Part shown: positions 44,532-52,551 of the stretch, in pieces
Layout: every line of letters begins with the position of its first letter
Position numbering within the stretch: the first letter of the stretch is position 1
Assembly (NCBI RefSeq): GCF_039543185.1
Contig: NZ_BAABJG010000047.1
Coordinates: 58,168-122,167, forward strand
DNA from: Paenibacillus_S vulneris
Lineage (GTDB): Bacteria; Bacillota; Bacilli; Paenibacillales; NBRC-103111
Length of the DNA: 64,000 nucleotides
Direction: 5' to 3'
Position numbers and translations under genes: made by a program
Notes under the pieces: model-generated
Database searches by the model: none
Seen by the model: the letters and a program-made list of their open reading frames with translations, nothing else
What the model was told of the DNA's origin: nothing

Positions 44532-44589
44532 CCACAATTGCCGAACGTTATCCTAACATGATTGACATTTTCACTGAAATCCTTTTGCT

Positions 44590-44743
44590 GGAAAAAAGAA
44601 GTGTCCTGATGGCATGAGAAACCCCTCGAGACGGGGCAGATTTGTTGAAAAACGTGCAGAGCTTAACTGCTCCGGTGGGGTATCCCTCCTGCCAGGGCTA
44701 CGCAAGGCCATTAGCCCCGAATTTAATATTTCCCCAACAATGG
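44590..44743 (-). other. Structured intergenic segment of unknown nature between trpB and upp
   Basis: Between the trpB terminator and the upp promoter lie about 150 GC-rich bases with no gene. On the minus strand it can form CCCCgtctcgaGGGG followed by TTTCTC, and two competing hairpins GAGC-agttaa-GCTC and GCAG-ttaagct-CTGC. It does not match a riboswitch class I know. It may be a small RNA, an extra terminator or an attenuator for upp. Confidence 0.3.
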
Positions 44744-44790
44744 AAAAACCTTGCCCCGGGATGAATAAAAGCTTCATCGTCCGGGGCAAG
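44744..44790 (-). terminator. Terminator after trpB
   Basis: A long GC-rich stem (CTTGCCCCGGACGATGAA with TTCATCCCGGGGCAAG, one bulge) is followed on the minus strand by GTTTTTCC. Confidence 0.85.
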
Positions 44791-44808
44791 GGACTCTCAA
44801 GGCCTGTC

Positions 44809-45972
44809 CTATTGATTTTGCAGCATATGGAACACTTGTTCCACATCCTTATCCCCGCGGCCGGACAGATTGACGATCAGAATGTCGTCCTTGGTCAAGG
44901 TCGGCGCGAGCTTCAAAGCATGAGCAACAGCGTGAGCGCTCTCCAGTGCCGGAATAATGCCTTCGGTTTTGGACAGCACCTGGAACGCATTAAGCACTTC
45001 CTCGTTCGTTACAGTATAGTACTCGGCCCGTCCGCTTTCTTTTAAATGGCTGTGCTCCGGCCCGATGCCCGGATAGTCGAGTCCTGCCGCAATGGAATAC
45101 GTTTTGCGCGGTTCTCCGTTTTCGTCGAGCAGCACCAGGCATTTAAAGCCGTGCAGTACGGCCGGCACCCCTTGCGTCAGGGATGGCGCTTGGTCCGGCT
45201 CCACGCCGATCAGACGAACGGACGGCTCGTCAATATAATGAGCGAAGGCTCCGATCGCATTGCTTCCCCCTCCTACACATGCCAGAACGGCCGTGGGCAG
45301 ACGCCCTTCCTTCTCCAAGATTTGGCGCTTGGATTCTTCGCTGATAATGGATTGGAAGTGCTTGACCATCGTAGGGAACGGATGCGGTCCTACAGCCGAC
45401 CCCAGCAGGTAAAAGGTGTTGCGATAGTTTTGCACCAGATCGCCGAGCGCTTCATCCACCGCGTCCTTCAGCCTGCCTTGGCCTTTTTCAACCGCTACGA
45501 CTTTAGCGCCGAGAAGCTCCATGCGGAATACGTTCAATGCTTGACGGCGGGTATCTTCCGCTCCCATATAGATGGTGCAGTCCATATCGAACATCGCGCA
45601 GACCGTTGCAGTGGCCACACCATGCTGTCCCGCTCCCGTTTCCGCGATAATGCGCTTGGCTCCCATCCGTTTGGCCAGCAGGATTTGACCCAATACGTTA
45701 TTGATCTTATGGGACCCGGTATGGTTGAGGTCCTCGCGTTTTAAATAGATTTTGGCTCCGCCCAGCTTATCGGTCAAATGCTTGGCGTACGTTAACGGAT
45801 TTTCACGTCCGACGTACTCTCTCAGATAATATTGAAATTCCTCAACAAATTCGGGATCATTCTTATATGTTTCGAACTGCTGTGCCAAATAATCCATTAC
45901 CTCTTGAAGCTCCGGCGGAATGTAGCTGCCCCCGAAGGAACCAAAATAGCCTGCGGCTTGCTCCGTACTCAT
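44809..45972 (-). CDS. trpB: Tryptophan synthase beta chain (isolated trpB)
   Basis: TrpB joins indole and serine in a PLP reaction. The ATG at 45972 follows AGGAGG and gives 387 aa. PLP-Lys89 is in HTGSHKINN, the catalytic Glu region is AETGAGQHG, and the phosphate loop GGGSNAIGAF and C-terminal LSGRGDKD are intact, so the enzyme should be active. It is TrpB1-like in motifs, but no trpA or other trp gene is next to it. It is flanked by its own terminator and the glyA terminator, so it is transcribed alone. Salvage of indole or supplementing a trp operon elsewhere is inferred. Confidence 0.92.
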   Translation of the reverse strand: MSTEQAAGYFGSFGGSYIPPELQEVMDYLAQQFETYKNDPEFVEEFQYYLREYVGRENPLTYAKHLTDKLGGAKIYLKREDLNHTGSHKINNVLGQILLAKRMGAKRIIAETGAGQHGVATATVCAMFDMDCTIYMGAEDTRRQALNVFRMELLGAKVVAVEKGQGRLKDAVDEALGDLVQNYRNTFYLLGSAVGPHPFPTMVKHFQSIISEESKRQILEKEGRLPTAVLACVGGGSNAIGAFAHYIDEPSVRLIGVEPDQAPSLTQGVPAVLHGFKCLVLLDENGEPRKTYSIAAGLDYPGIGPEHSHLKESGRAEYYTVTNEEVLNAFQVLSKTEGIIPALESAHAVAHALKLAPTLTKDDILIVNLSGRGDKDVEQVFHMLQNQ

Positions 45973-46103
45973 AAATTCCAGTCCTCCTCCAATAATCATA
46001 ACTAAGCACTGTTTTTATTGTACTAAACCCCTTGGATTATACAAGTAGTGCGCCTGCTATTTCTTTACAGCGGCAGTAATCATTCGTTAATCGCTCTTAT
46101 TTC

Positions 46104-46140
46104 ATAAAAAAAGCCGGCCACTGCTGGGCAGCGCCGACTT
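46104..46140 (-). terminator. Terminator after glyA
   Basis: The stem AAGTCGGC / GCCGGCTT with an inner GCTGC/GCAGT pairing is followed on the minus strand by seven T. Confidence 0.88.
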
Positions 46141-46153
46141 GAGTTCAATCTGA

Positions 46154-47401
46154 TTAGTAAGACAATCCAGGATAAAGAGGGAATTGAGCGGTCAAATCCT
46201 TTACCATACCGCGCACTTTCTCGTGTACGGCTGTATCCGTAGGGTTTTTCAAAGTCAAAGCAATGATTTTGGCGATCGTCTTCATCGCTTCTTCGTTCAT
46301 GCCGCGGGAAGTTGCTGCAGGTGTACCGACGCGAATACCGCTTGTAATCATAGGCTTCGCAGGGTCGAATGGAATGGCATTTTTGTTAACCGTAACGCCA
46401 ACTTCGTCCAGCAGATGCTCCGCATCTTTACCGGAGATGTTCAAGCTGCGCAGGTCGATCAGCATCAAGTGGTTATCCGTACCGCCGGATACCAGATCAA
46501 CGCCCTCTGCGACTAAAGCTTCAGCCAATGCTTTGGCATTGTTGACTACGTTTTGCGCATACGTTTTGAATTCAGGCTGCAACGCTTCTCCGAAGGATAC
46601 GGCTTTAGCGGCAATCGTATGCATCAAAGGACCGCCTTGAGTTCCAGGGAACACGGCTTTATCGATAGCTGCTGCCCAAGACTTGCGGCACAGGATCATA
46701 CCGCCGCGAGGACCGCGAAGCGTTTTATGTGTAGTTGTTGTAACAAAATGAGCGTATGGCACTGGGTTTGGATGCAGTCCCGCTGCAACCAAGCCTGCGA
46801 TATGAGCCATGTCTACCATGAGCAAGGCGCCGACATCGTTAGCGATTTGGCTCAAAGCTTCGAAGTCGATGATACGCGGATACGCGCTAGCACCGGCAAC
46901 GATCATACGAGGCTTATGTTTGAAAGCGGCTTTGCGCACTTCATCATAGTCGATGCGGGAATCGGATTCTCTTACACCGTAAGCGACGAAGTTGTACAAC
47001 AGACCGGATGCGTTAACCGGGCTGCCGTGAGTCAAGTGACCGCCGTGAGCCAGGTTCATACCCAATACGGTATCGCCAGGCTGCAGAGCTGCCAGATAAA
47101 CCGCCATATTCGCTTGAGCTCCGGAGTGAGGCTGAACGTTCGCGTGCTCTGCGCCGAACAATTCTTTGGCACGGTCGCGGGCGATGTCCTCCACGATATC
47201 AACGTACTCGCAGCCGCCATAATAGCGGCGTCCTGGATAGCCTTCCGCATATTTGTTCGTAAGGACCGTACCCATAGCCTGCATAACCGCTTCACTGACA
47301 AAATTCTCGGATGCGATCAATTCGATTTTGTCGCGCTGACGGCCGATCTCCAGATTCATAGCCTCAACGATTTTCGGGTCTTGCTTGCGTAATTGTTCCA
47401 C
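46154..47401 (-). CDS. glyA: Serine hydroxymethyltransferase
   Basis: GlyA converts serine and tetrahydrofolate to glycine and 5,10-methylene-THF. The 415-aa protein starts with GTG at 47401 after AGGAGG. PLP-Lys226 lies in TTTTHKTLRGPRGG, and IASENFVS, the AHIAGLVAAG aspartate region and GIRVGTPA are conserved. It is the third gene behind a ZTP riboswitch with rpiB and ywlG, linking it to folate one-carbon status. Confidence 0.97.
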   Translation of the reverse strand: MEQLRKQDPKIVEAMNLEIGRQRDKIELIASENFVSEAVMQAMGTVLTNKYAEGYPGRRYYGGCEYVDIVEDIARDRAKELFGAEHANVQPHSGAQANMAVYLAALQPGDTVLGMNLAHGGHLTHGSPVNASGLLYNFVAYGVRESDSRIDYDEVRKAAFKHKPRMIVAGASAYPRIIDFEALSQIANDVGALLMVDMAHIAGLVAAGLHPNPVPYAHFVTTTTHKTLRGPRGGMILCRKSWAAAIDKAVFPGTQGGPLMHTIAAKAVSFGEALQPEFKTYAQNVVNNAKALAEALVAEGVDLVSGGTDNHLMLIDLRSLNISGKDAEHLLDEVGVTVNKNAIPFDPAKPMITSGIRVGTPAATSRGMNEEAMKTIAKIIALTLKNPTDTAVHEKVRGMVKDLTAQFPLYPGLSY

Positions 47402-47486
47402 AGTAAGTTCCTCCTCGGGATGAGCTTATATTTTTAAATAAAGAGAAAAATTCCCTGCTTAAACAAAATCATGAGTTACTCGTTCG

Positions 47487-48119
47487 TCAAGTACACGAGC
47501 CAGCCCCTTGCGGTTCAGCGCTGTCCATATCATAAACCGCGCGTGCGCCTCCGATAAGCTTCGGACGGGTATAGGCAGCAAGAATGGACGCATGTCCAAT
47601 CATTCGGATCGACGGTTTGAACGGAACCGCCACTCTCTTCAGATGCATCCCGATGAGCGTGCCTCCGATATCGATGCCGGCGTGAGCCTCGATGGTCTCA
47701 ACGACACAAGCCTGCGGCAAGTTTTTAAACGCATAGGAAGCCATGGAGCCGCCTGCTCTGGGCACCGGAATAACGGAAACCGGATCGAGCCGGTACTCCT
47801 TCATCGCTTCTCGTTCAACTACCAGAGCCCGGTTCAAATGCTCGCAGCATTGATAAGCCGGATAAAAGCGGACTTCCTTCCTCATGGCCTGCATGGCTGC
47901 AAACAGCTGTTCCGCCACTTCCTCCGTACCGGACGTTCCGATATGCTTGCCGAGCACCTCGCTTGTGCTGGTTCCGAAGACGATAATCTGCCCTGCTTCA
48001 ATATGTCCCGCCTGTATCAGCTCGCGAAGCGCCTGTTCCAAATGGCCGCGAATGGCGCTTATGTCCAATGATGCTGGTTCCGCTGCAGCCTGCCGGAATT
48101 GTTCTGCGTTGTCCATCAT
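47487..48119 (-). CDS. ywlG: YwlG family protein (UPF0340, TIGR01440)
   Basis: The 210-aa protein has the family core IVFGTSTSEVLGKHIGTSGTEE and AGGSMASYAFK. The start is ATG 48119 (a second ATG follows), with AAAGAGGCG upstream. It lies between rpiB and glyA as in Bacillus. No enzymatic function is established to my knowledge; co-regulation by the ZTP riboswitch hints at a link with ribose phosphate or one-carbon metabolism. Confidence 0.88.
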   Translation of the reverse strand: MMDNAEQFRQAAAEPASLDISAIRGHLEQALRELIQAGHIEAGQIIVFGTSTSEVLGKHIGTSGTEEVAEQLFAAMQAMRKEVRFYPAYQCCEHLNRALVVEREAMKEYRLDPVSVIPVPRAGGSMASYAFKNLPQACVVETIEAHAGIDIGGTLIGMHLKRVAVPFKPSIRMIGHASILAAYTRPKLIGGARAVYDMDSAEPQGAGSCT

Positions 48120-48147
48120 GAATCGCCTCTTTCGTCAGGCTTTCCGC

Positions 48148-48606
48148 TTACGGATGAAGCGAGTACTTGTCTTCCAACGCCTTGACTTTGTTAATGCGAT
48201 TTTGGTGGCGTTCCCCTTGCGAGAACTCGGTTTCCAGCCAGACTTTCACGATCTCCTGCGCAACGCCCGGGCCAATAACTCTCTCTCCCATGGCAAGCAC
48301 ATTCGTATCGTTATGCTCGCGTGTCGCCTTAGCCGAGAACAAGTCATGCACCAATGCACAGCGGATGCCAGGCACTTTGTTGGCGGCAATCGTCATGCCG
48401 ATCCCTGTGCCGCAAACCAGAATCCCTTTGTCGGCTTGACCCGAAACCACTTGATCACAGACGGCAATGGCATAATCCGGGTAGTCGACGGAATCTGTGC
48501 TGTTGTAGCCCATATCCGCCACCTGATGACCCAATGATTCAATATAGCCCACCAATTCGTCCTTCAAACGAAATCCTGCATGATCTGCACCAATAGCAAT
48601 TTTCAT
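48148..48606 (-). CDS. rpiB: Ribose-5-phosphate isomerase B
   Basis: RpiB interconverts ribulose-5-P and ribose-5-P. The 152-aa protein has the active-site Cys65 in LVCGTGIGM, the phosphate-binding GADHAG start (Asp8, His9) and the ANKVPGIRCAL segment. Bacillus calls this gene ywlF. It is the first gene behind the riboswitch, about 60 bases from the terminator hairpin, and makes the precursor for PRPP and thus purines. Confidence 0.94.
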   Translation of the reverse strand: MKIAIGADHAGFRLKDELVGYIESLGHQVADMGYNSTDSVDYPDYAIAVCDQVVSGQADKGILVCGTGIGMTIAANKVPGIRCALVHDLFSAKATREHNDTNVLAMGERVIGPGVAQEIVKVWLETEFSQGERHQNRINKVKALEDKYSLHP

Positions 48607-48664
48607 ATTGTCCTTCGCCTCCTAACATAGTTAGCTCCATTATAACCGATAGATAGCCGAAACA

Positions 48665-48711
48665 CGAAAAAAGAGCATGCAGCGTGCTGTATCCAGCACA
48701 ACGATGCTCTT
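48665..48711 (-). terminator. Intrinsic terminator of the ZTP riboswitch (expression platform)
   Basis: The minus strand forms AAGAGCAT with ATGCTCTT around an inner GTGCTG-gata-CAGCAC hairpin, then TTTTTTCG. Its 5' arm begins right after the conserved CGCCTGGGCA of the aptamer, so ligand binding can decide whether the terminator forms. Confidence 0.88.
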
Positions 48712-48792
48712 TGCCCAGGCGACCGGCCGTGTACCTCGATGCTCCACTGTGGTTAAACCCACTCGTCGCCAGTTACATCAAGGCCCTACATT
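48712..48792 (-). ncRNA. ZTP (pfl motif) riboswitch upstream of rpiB-ywlG-glyA
   Basis: The minus strand carries the pfl-motif landmarks in order: AACTGGCGA, a hairpin GTGGgtttaaCCAC, then GTGGAGCATCGA, and finally CGCCTGGGCA. Consensus pfl RNAs read ACUGGCG, a GUGG/CCAC stem, a GGGAGC-type strand and CCGCCUGGGCA. These RNAs bind ZTP/ZMP (AICAR), which accumulates when 10-formyl-THF is short, and usually switch on folate and purine genes such as glyA. A terminator directly follows, and a promoter precedes it at 48801-48829. The call is from motif memory, without a covariance search. Confidence 0.85.
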
Positions 48793-48800
48793 GTACCTTT

Positions 48801-48829
48801 ATCATAGCGGAAATAGCGTCTTGTGTAAA
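48801..48829 (-). promoter_or_regulatory. Promoter of the ZTP-riboswitch operon
   Basis: The minus strand shows TTTACA, a 17-base spacer and TATGAT, each one mismatch from consensus. Transcription would begin near 48794, just before the aptamer. Confidence 0.65.
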
Positions 48830-48888
48830 GCCTAAAAAGTGAGTCCAATTCCCGAACACACGGATAGCCAGTGAATCAGGAAAATCCG

Positions 48889-49473
48889 TTACCTTGCCGC
48901 TTTCAGCTTATGGATCAGCTTCAGCAGCGCGGCCTCAATCTCCGCTGCGCACGCTCGATATTGAGCTAAGGAGCCCCCGAACGGATCGGCAATATCGTAA
49001 TCCGGAAGCGTGCGCTCCAGCGTCAAGATTCGTGCCCTCTCCTCATCGGTTACCTGCTGGGACAATGCCCGCTTCACCTGCAAATCGGCAATCAGCCGTT
49101 CCATCTCCGCGATGCGACCGGCGGCTTCCGGATCGTCCTCCACGTACTCTTTCAGCGTATATATTTTATCGACGAACTCCGGATATTTGCCTATCGCGTG
49201 CTGCTTATGTCCCGACGTCATCGTCAGCACCACATCAGCCCATTTAATCAAATCGCTCGATAATGCGCTGGAGGTCATGCTGCAATCCGATCCATGCTCC
49301 TTTAATACGGCTGCCGCATGATGGGATACCGGTGTGCCGTCATAAGCTGCAACCCCCGCCGAGCGGACTTCAAGATGGTGCAAATCATGTTCCGCCAGCA
49401 GCTTCCGGAGCAAGCCTTCAGCCATCGGACTGCGGCAGGTGTTGCCGGTACAAACGAATAAGATTCGATTCAT
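48889..49473 (-). CDS. ywlE: Protein arginine phosphatase, YwlE type (low-molecular-weight PTP fold)
   Basis: The 194-aa protein has the P-loop VCTGNTCRS, with nucleophile Cys8, Arg14 and a Thr four residues after Cys8. That Thr marks arginine phosphatases such as Bacillus YwlE rather than tyrosine phosphatases. The general acid Asp is in YDIADPFGG. YwlE counters McsB arginine kinase in protein quality control. The protein is longer than the usual 150 aa because of a middle insertion and a basic C-terminus. Confidence 0.88.
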   Translation of the reverse strand: MNRILFVCTGNTCRSPMAEGLLRKLLAEHDLHHLEVRSAGVAAYDGTPVSHHAAAVLKEHGSDCSMTSSALSSDLIKWADVVLTMTSGHKQHAIGKYPEFVDKIYTLKEYVEDDPEAAGRIAEMERLIADLQVKRALSQQVTDEERARILTLERTLPDYDIADPFGGSLAQYRACAAEIEAALLKLIHKLKAAR

Positions 49474-49591
49474 CTGGGATCCCTGCCTTTACTATTCAAT
49501 ATAGGCTGTACTCAGCCTTCCCTTTTATTGTACCTCAAATGTTTGAAAATAGGGAACGGTCGAGCCATGGTTTTCATCAATTGGGCCGGTT

Positions 49592-50155
49592 TTATAATAA
49601 AAAATGCACGCCGAAGGCCAATAAAATAACTCCGCCCATCGCTTCGCCATACTCACCGATCCATCGTCCCATCTTGCTGCCCAGCAAAAGGCCGATAATG
49701 GACATGATCCCTCCAACGGTTCCGAACATGATCACGGTCAACGCCATATCCCCGGCAAACATGCCAAGAGAGACGCCGACAGAAAAGGAATCGATGCTGA
49801 CGCTGAGCGCAAAAAGAAGCAAGCCTCCCAGCGTACGGTGATCGATGGATTTTACTTCTTCCCCTTTCAAGGAGCTGTACACCATATGAATGCCGAGAAG
49901 CAGCAGCAGCGCCCCTCCGACCTTGGTGGCAATGCCGCCCATCAAAGAGCTGACGTAGCTGCCCGTAAACATGCCCATCAGCGGCATAACCATATGAAAT
50001 ACAGCAATGACAAAGCTGAGCTTAGCAATGTCCAGCTTGCGTATGCCCTTCATCCCTATGCCAATGCCGAGCGATAGAGCATCCAGTCCCAAAGCGATAG
50101 CCATGATCAATATAGCGATAAACTGCCCCACCATTAGCGGAGATGTCCAATCCAT
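49592..50155 (-). CDS. mntP: Manganese efflux pump MntP
   Basis: The 187-aa, six-helix protein has the two MntP half repeats, ALGLDALSLGIGIG near residue 21 and LSVSIDSFSVGVSLG near 118, each with an acidic residue in the membrane. It exports Mn(II). The Bacillus counterpart is ywlD. No yybP-ykoY manganese riboswitch is recognisable in the 200 bases upstream (50156-50366), where I see nothing else. Confidence 0.9.
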   Translation of the reverse strand: MDWTSPLMVGQFIAILIMAIALGLDALSLGIGIGMKGIRKLDIAKLSFVIAVFHMVMPLMGMFTGSYVSSLMGGIATKVGGALLLLLGIHMVYSSLKGEEVKSIDHRTLGGLLLFALSVSIDSFSVGVSLGMFAGDMALTVIMFGTVGGIMSIIGLLLGSKMGRWIGEYGEAMGGVILLAFGVHFLL

Positions 50156-50366
50156 TCTATACTCACCCCTTGTCCCCGTCCCTAATCAACATATGCGGAC
50201 GAGTCCAGAATCATGACTGGGCGAGAGCTAACGGATCGGTTCCAATTCGGAGTATACGGACAAACTCGCAATTCACTGCCATTTTTCGCAATAACGGCCG
50301 GATTTATTCATATATATCCTAGCGAGGGCTGGATAGATGTGAAGCGGTTCTGCATTATATGTATGT

Positions 50367-50410
50367 TAAAAAATACACCGGCAACGCCCTTCAGGCGAAA
50401 TGCCGGTGTA
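50367..50410 (-). terminator. Terminator after ywlC
   Basis: The stem TACACCGGCA / TGCCGGTGTA with an inner GCCT/GGGC pairing is followed on the minus strand by TTTTTTA. Confidence 0.9.
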
Positions 50411-50414
50411 ATCA

Positions 50415-51488
50415 TCAGACATGAATGATACGGTCCCCGGCCGCCTTGCGCAGCCGGTTCATAATCGCGGCCCCGATGCCCTCCTCGGGGCATGTTTCCC
50501 CCATGATGAAGTGGATCCCCGCTTCATCGAATTCCCGCAGCGCGGCGTACAGCCCGTGCGCCAGCGATTCCAGGTCGCCGACGCTTCCGCAGGCGACGAT
50601 ATGGTCCGCGCGCAGCAGCGGGGCGTGCTCACGGTACGTGAGAACGCCTGTGCGTTCCCCGCGCGCGTGCGCTTCGTCGAGCTCGCGCTGGATGCGAGCG
50701 AGCACCCGTTCAGGAGCATCGCCCTGAACGAGGGTCATTACGCCGCGCGGGGCGTAATGCGTGTACTTCATCCCCGGCGCGCGGGGTGCCGCGGAGGGCT
50801 CTTGGTGCGCTGAGGCTTCGCGCACCGTGATGCCGGGCAGCGCCTCGCGAAGCTGCGCTGCCGTAATGCCGCCGGGCCGCAGAATGTGGAGCACACCCCC
50901 GCCGGCTTCGCCTGCGGCTGGAGTGTACTCCACCACCGTGGACTCGACGCCGACTCCGGTCGGCCCCCCGTCCACGATGCCGTCGATGCGGCCAGCGAGA
51001 TCCTCCAACACATGCTGCGCTTGTGTTGGGCTGGGCCTGCCCGAGCGGTTAGCGCTCGGCGCGGCCACAGGGCAGCCTGCAGCGGCAATCAGCTGCAGCG
51101 CCACCGGATGGTCGGGCATCCGCAGCCCGACCGAATCCAGCCCCGCGGTGACAAGCGGGGACAGAACGCCTGGCCGGACGGGAAGCACGACCGTGAGCGG
51201 CCCCGGCCAGAAGGCGTCCAGCAAACGCGAAACGGCCTCATCCGGAGAAGCGGCGAGCGCCTCTACTTGAGACCGGTCTGCGATATGGACGATAAGCGGA
51301 TTATCCGAAGGCCTTCCTTTGGCCTTGAAAATTTGTTCAACGGCTCTCGTTTGGCGGGCGTCAGCCCCCAAGCCGTATACCGTTTCCGTAGGAAACGCTA
51401 CAAGCCCTCCCTGCTTCAGGGTCTGTGCAGCTTCCGCCAACGATTCCGGCTGCGGCTGCTCGGGCGAGACCTTCCAGTATGCTGTCAT
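50415..51488 (-). CDS. ywlC: L-threonylcarbamoyladenylate synthase (YwlC/Sua5)
   Basis: This enzyme makes threonylcarbamoyl-AMP for the t6A modification of ANN-decoding tRNAs. The 357-aa protein has an N-terminal YrdC domain (PTETVYGLGADA, KAKGRPSDNPLIVH, VAAPSANRSGRPSPT) and a C-terminal Sua5 domain beginning near PGMKYTHYAP. Much of the gene is visibly more GC-rich than its neighbours, with GCG/CGC-rich third positions. Confidence 0.94.
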   Translation of the reverse strand: MTAYWKVSPEQPQPESLAEAAQTLKQGGLVAFPTETVYGLGADARQTRAVEQIFKAKGRPSDNPLIVHIADRSQVEALAASPDEAVSRLLDAFWPGPLTVVLPVRPGVLSPLVTAGLDSVGLRMPDHPVALQLIAAAGCPVAAPSANRSGRPSPTQAQHVLEDLAGRIDGIVDGGPTGVGVESTVVEYTPAAGEAGGGVLHILRPGGITAAQLREALPGITVREASAHQEPSAAPRAPGMKYTHYAPRGVMTLVQGDAPERVLARIQRELDEAHARGERTGVLTYREHAPLLRADHIVACGSVGDLESLAHGLYAALREFDEAGIHFIMGETCPEEGIGAAIMNRLRKAAGDRIIHV

Positions 51489-51597
51489 CCTTACTCCACC
51501 CTTAATCCATTTTCCATGCGTCTCTTAATTCGTTCAGTCCTCGATTTCTTGCGAGGACTACCCATTATTCCTGCAAGTCTATACCCACTACCTAGGA

Positions 51598-52395
51598 CTA
51601 CGCAAACAGCGAGCCTAGCTTCTTCATCAAATCCCAAAGAAAGAAACGAACTTCCGGCTGCTCCGGTTGTACATCAGCCTTAGCCACTGCAGTCTTGCCT
51701 GCGGCTGGCGCTGCGCCTTTTGTCTCGGCTGCCTTATTAGCCGTTTTGGCCGTTTTCGCGTCTTTACCTGTTTTCTCCTCTTGATGATCCTTCGCTTTAT
51801 TCGCAGATTCCTTCTCCGCCTCAGGCACCGCTTCTGCGCGGACCTCATTCGGATTTTTGGCAATGACCTCCGAATCTACGAAGCACAGCGGAGGAAACAG
51901 GACACACCACCAGTTTTGTCCTTCTGCATTACCGATGGAGACGCGAAGCGCCTCATAATCGCCCGCAGGGTATACTTGGTTTCCGTACATTTTGGTTGGG
52001 AACGGAACAACGCCAAGCTCAACCTGATAAGCATAGTCAAATCCGTTTTTGCGAAGCGTCTGCCCCACCAATTCACTCAGCTCAGGCAAATGGCTGCGGA
52101 CCGTTCGTCTCGCTTCCTCAATCGTTTGTGGACCGGTAACCCACTGCTGCACTTGTTCCACGATAGCATCACGAACTTCTCTTTTTATCCATTGATCGGA
52201 CGGTGAATCCGAATTAGCCAATATACGAAGTCGTATCGATTCTTGAGGGATTACCCCCTCTGTACTGGCGGAAGCACTCTCCGCCTTGGAAGCAAATACA
52301 ACCGTATTTTCCTTTTGAGCTTCCCAACAAAACATTAATAGAATAAGTGCAAAAGCTATATAAAAATATCGAACCCGGGGAGTTCTTCTCACCAT
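51598..52395 (-). CDS. spoIIR: Stage II sporulation protein SpoIIR
   Basis: SpoIIR is the secreted forespore signal that triggers SpoIIGA processing of pro-sigma-E. The 265-aa protein has a membrane/signal segment (about 9-27) and the conserved QESIRLRILANSDSPSDQWIKREVRDAI and PFPTKMYGNQVYPAGDYEALRVSIG blocks. A Lys/Ala/Glu-rich low-complexity stretch of roughly 60 residues (about 185-245) precedes a hydrophobic tail (VRFFLWDLMKKL). ATG 52395 follows GAGGGG. Neighbours prmC and ywlC match Bacillus order. Confidence 0.92.
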   Translation of the reverse strand: MVRRTPRVRYFYIAFALILLMFCWEAQKENTVVFASKAESASASTEGVIPQESIRLRILANSDSPSDQWIKREVRDAIVEQVQQWVTGPQTIEEARRTVRSHLPELSELVGQTLRKNGFDYAYQVELGVVPFPTKMYGNQVYPAGDYEALRVSIGNAEGQNWWCVLFPPLCFVDSEVIAKNPNEVRAEAVPEAEKESANKAKDHQEEKTGKDAKTAKTANKAAETKGAAPAAGKTAVAKADVQPEQPEVRFFLWDLMKKLGSLFA

Positions 52396-52551
52396 GGCTT
52401 GTCGCCCCTCTCGTATCGCTTCATAGCATTAGTATGAACCGATCCGAGAGGTTTTAAACCTAGCAATCTATCAATTTTTACTAGAGAGAATAGATTGTGC
52501 CTCTCCTTGCCCGACCATCTGGCTTTTATGCTGATCCGGGCACTACGTCCC

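Noticed and set aside
44600..44720. Degenerate 5S rRNA on the minus strand
   Set aside because: A shared GTTAAGCTC with some similar flanks and a fitting length suggested 5S rRNA, but the conserved stems do not pair as in 5S; chance similarity is more likely.
49592..50366. Manganese (yybP-ykoY) riboswitch before mntP
   Set aside because: The upstream 200 bases lack the conserved loop sequences of that class.
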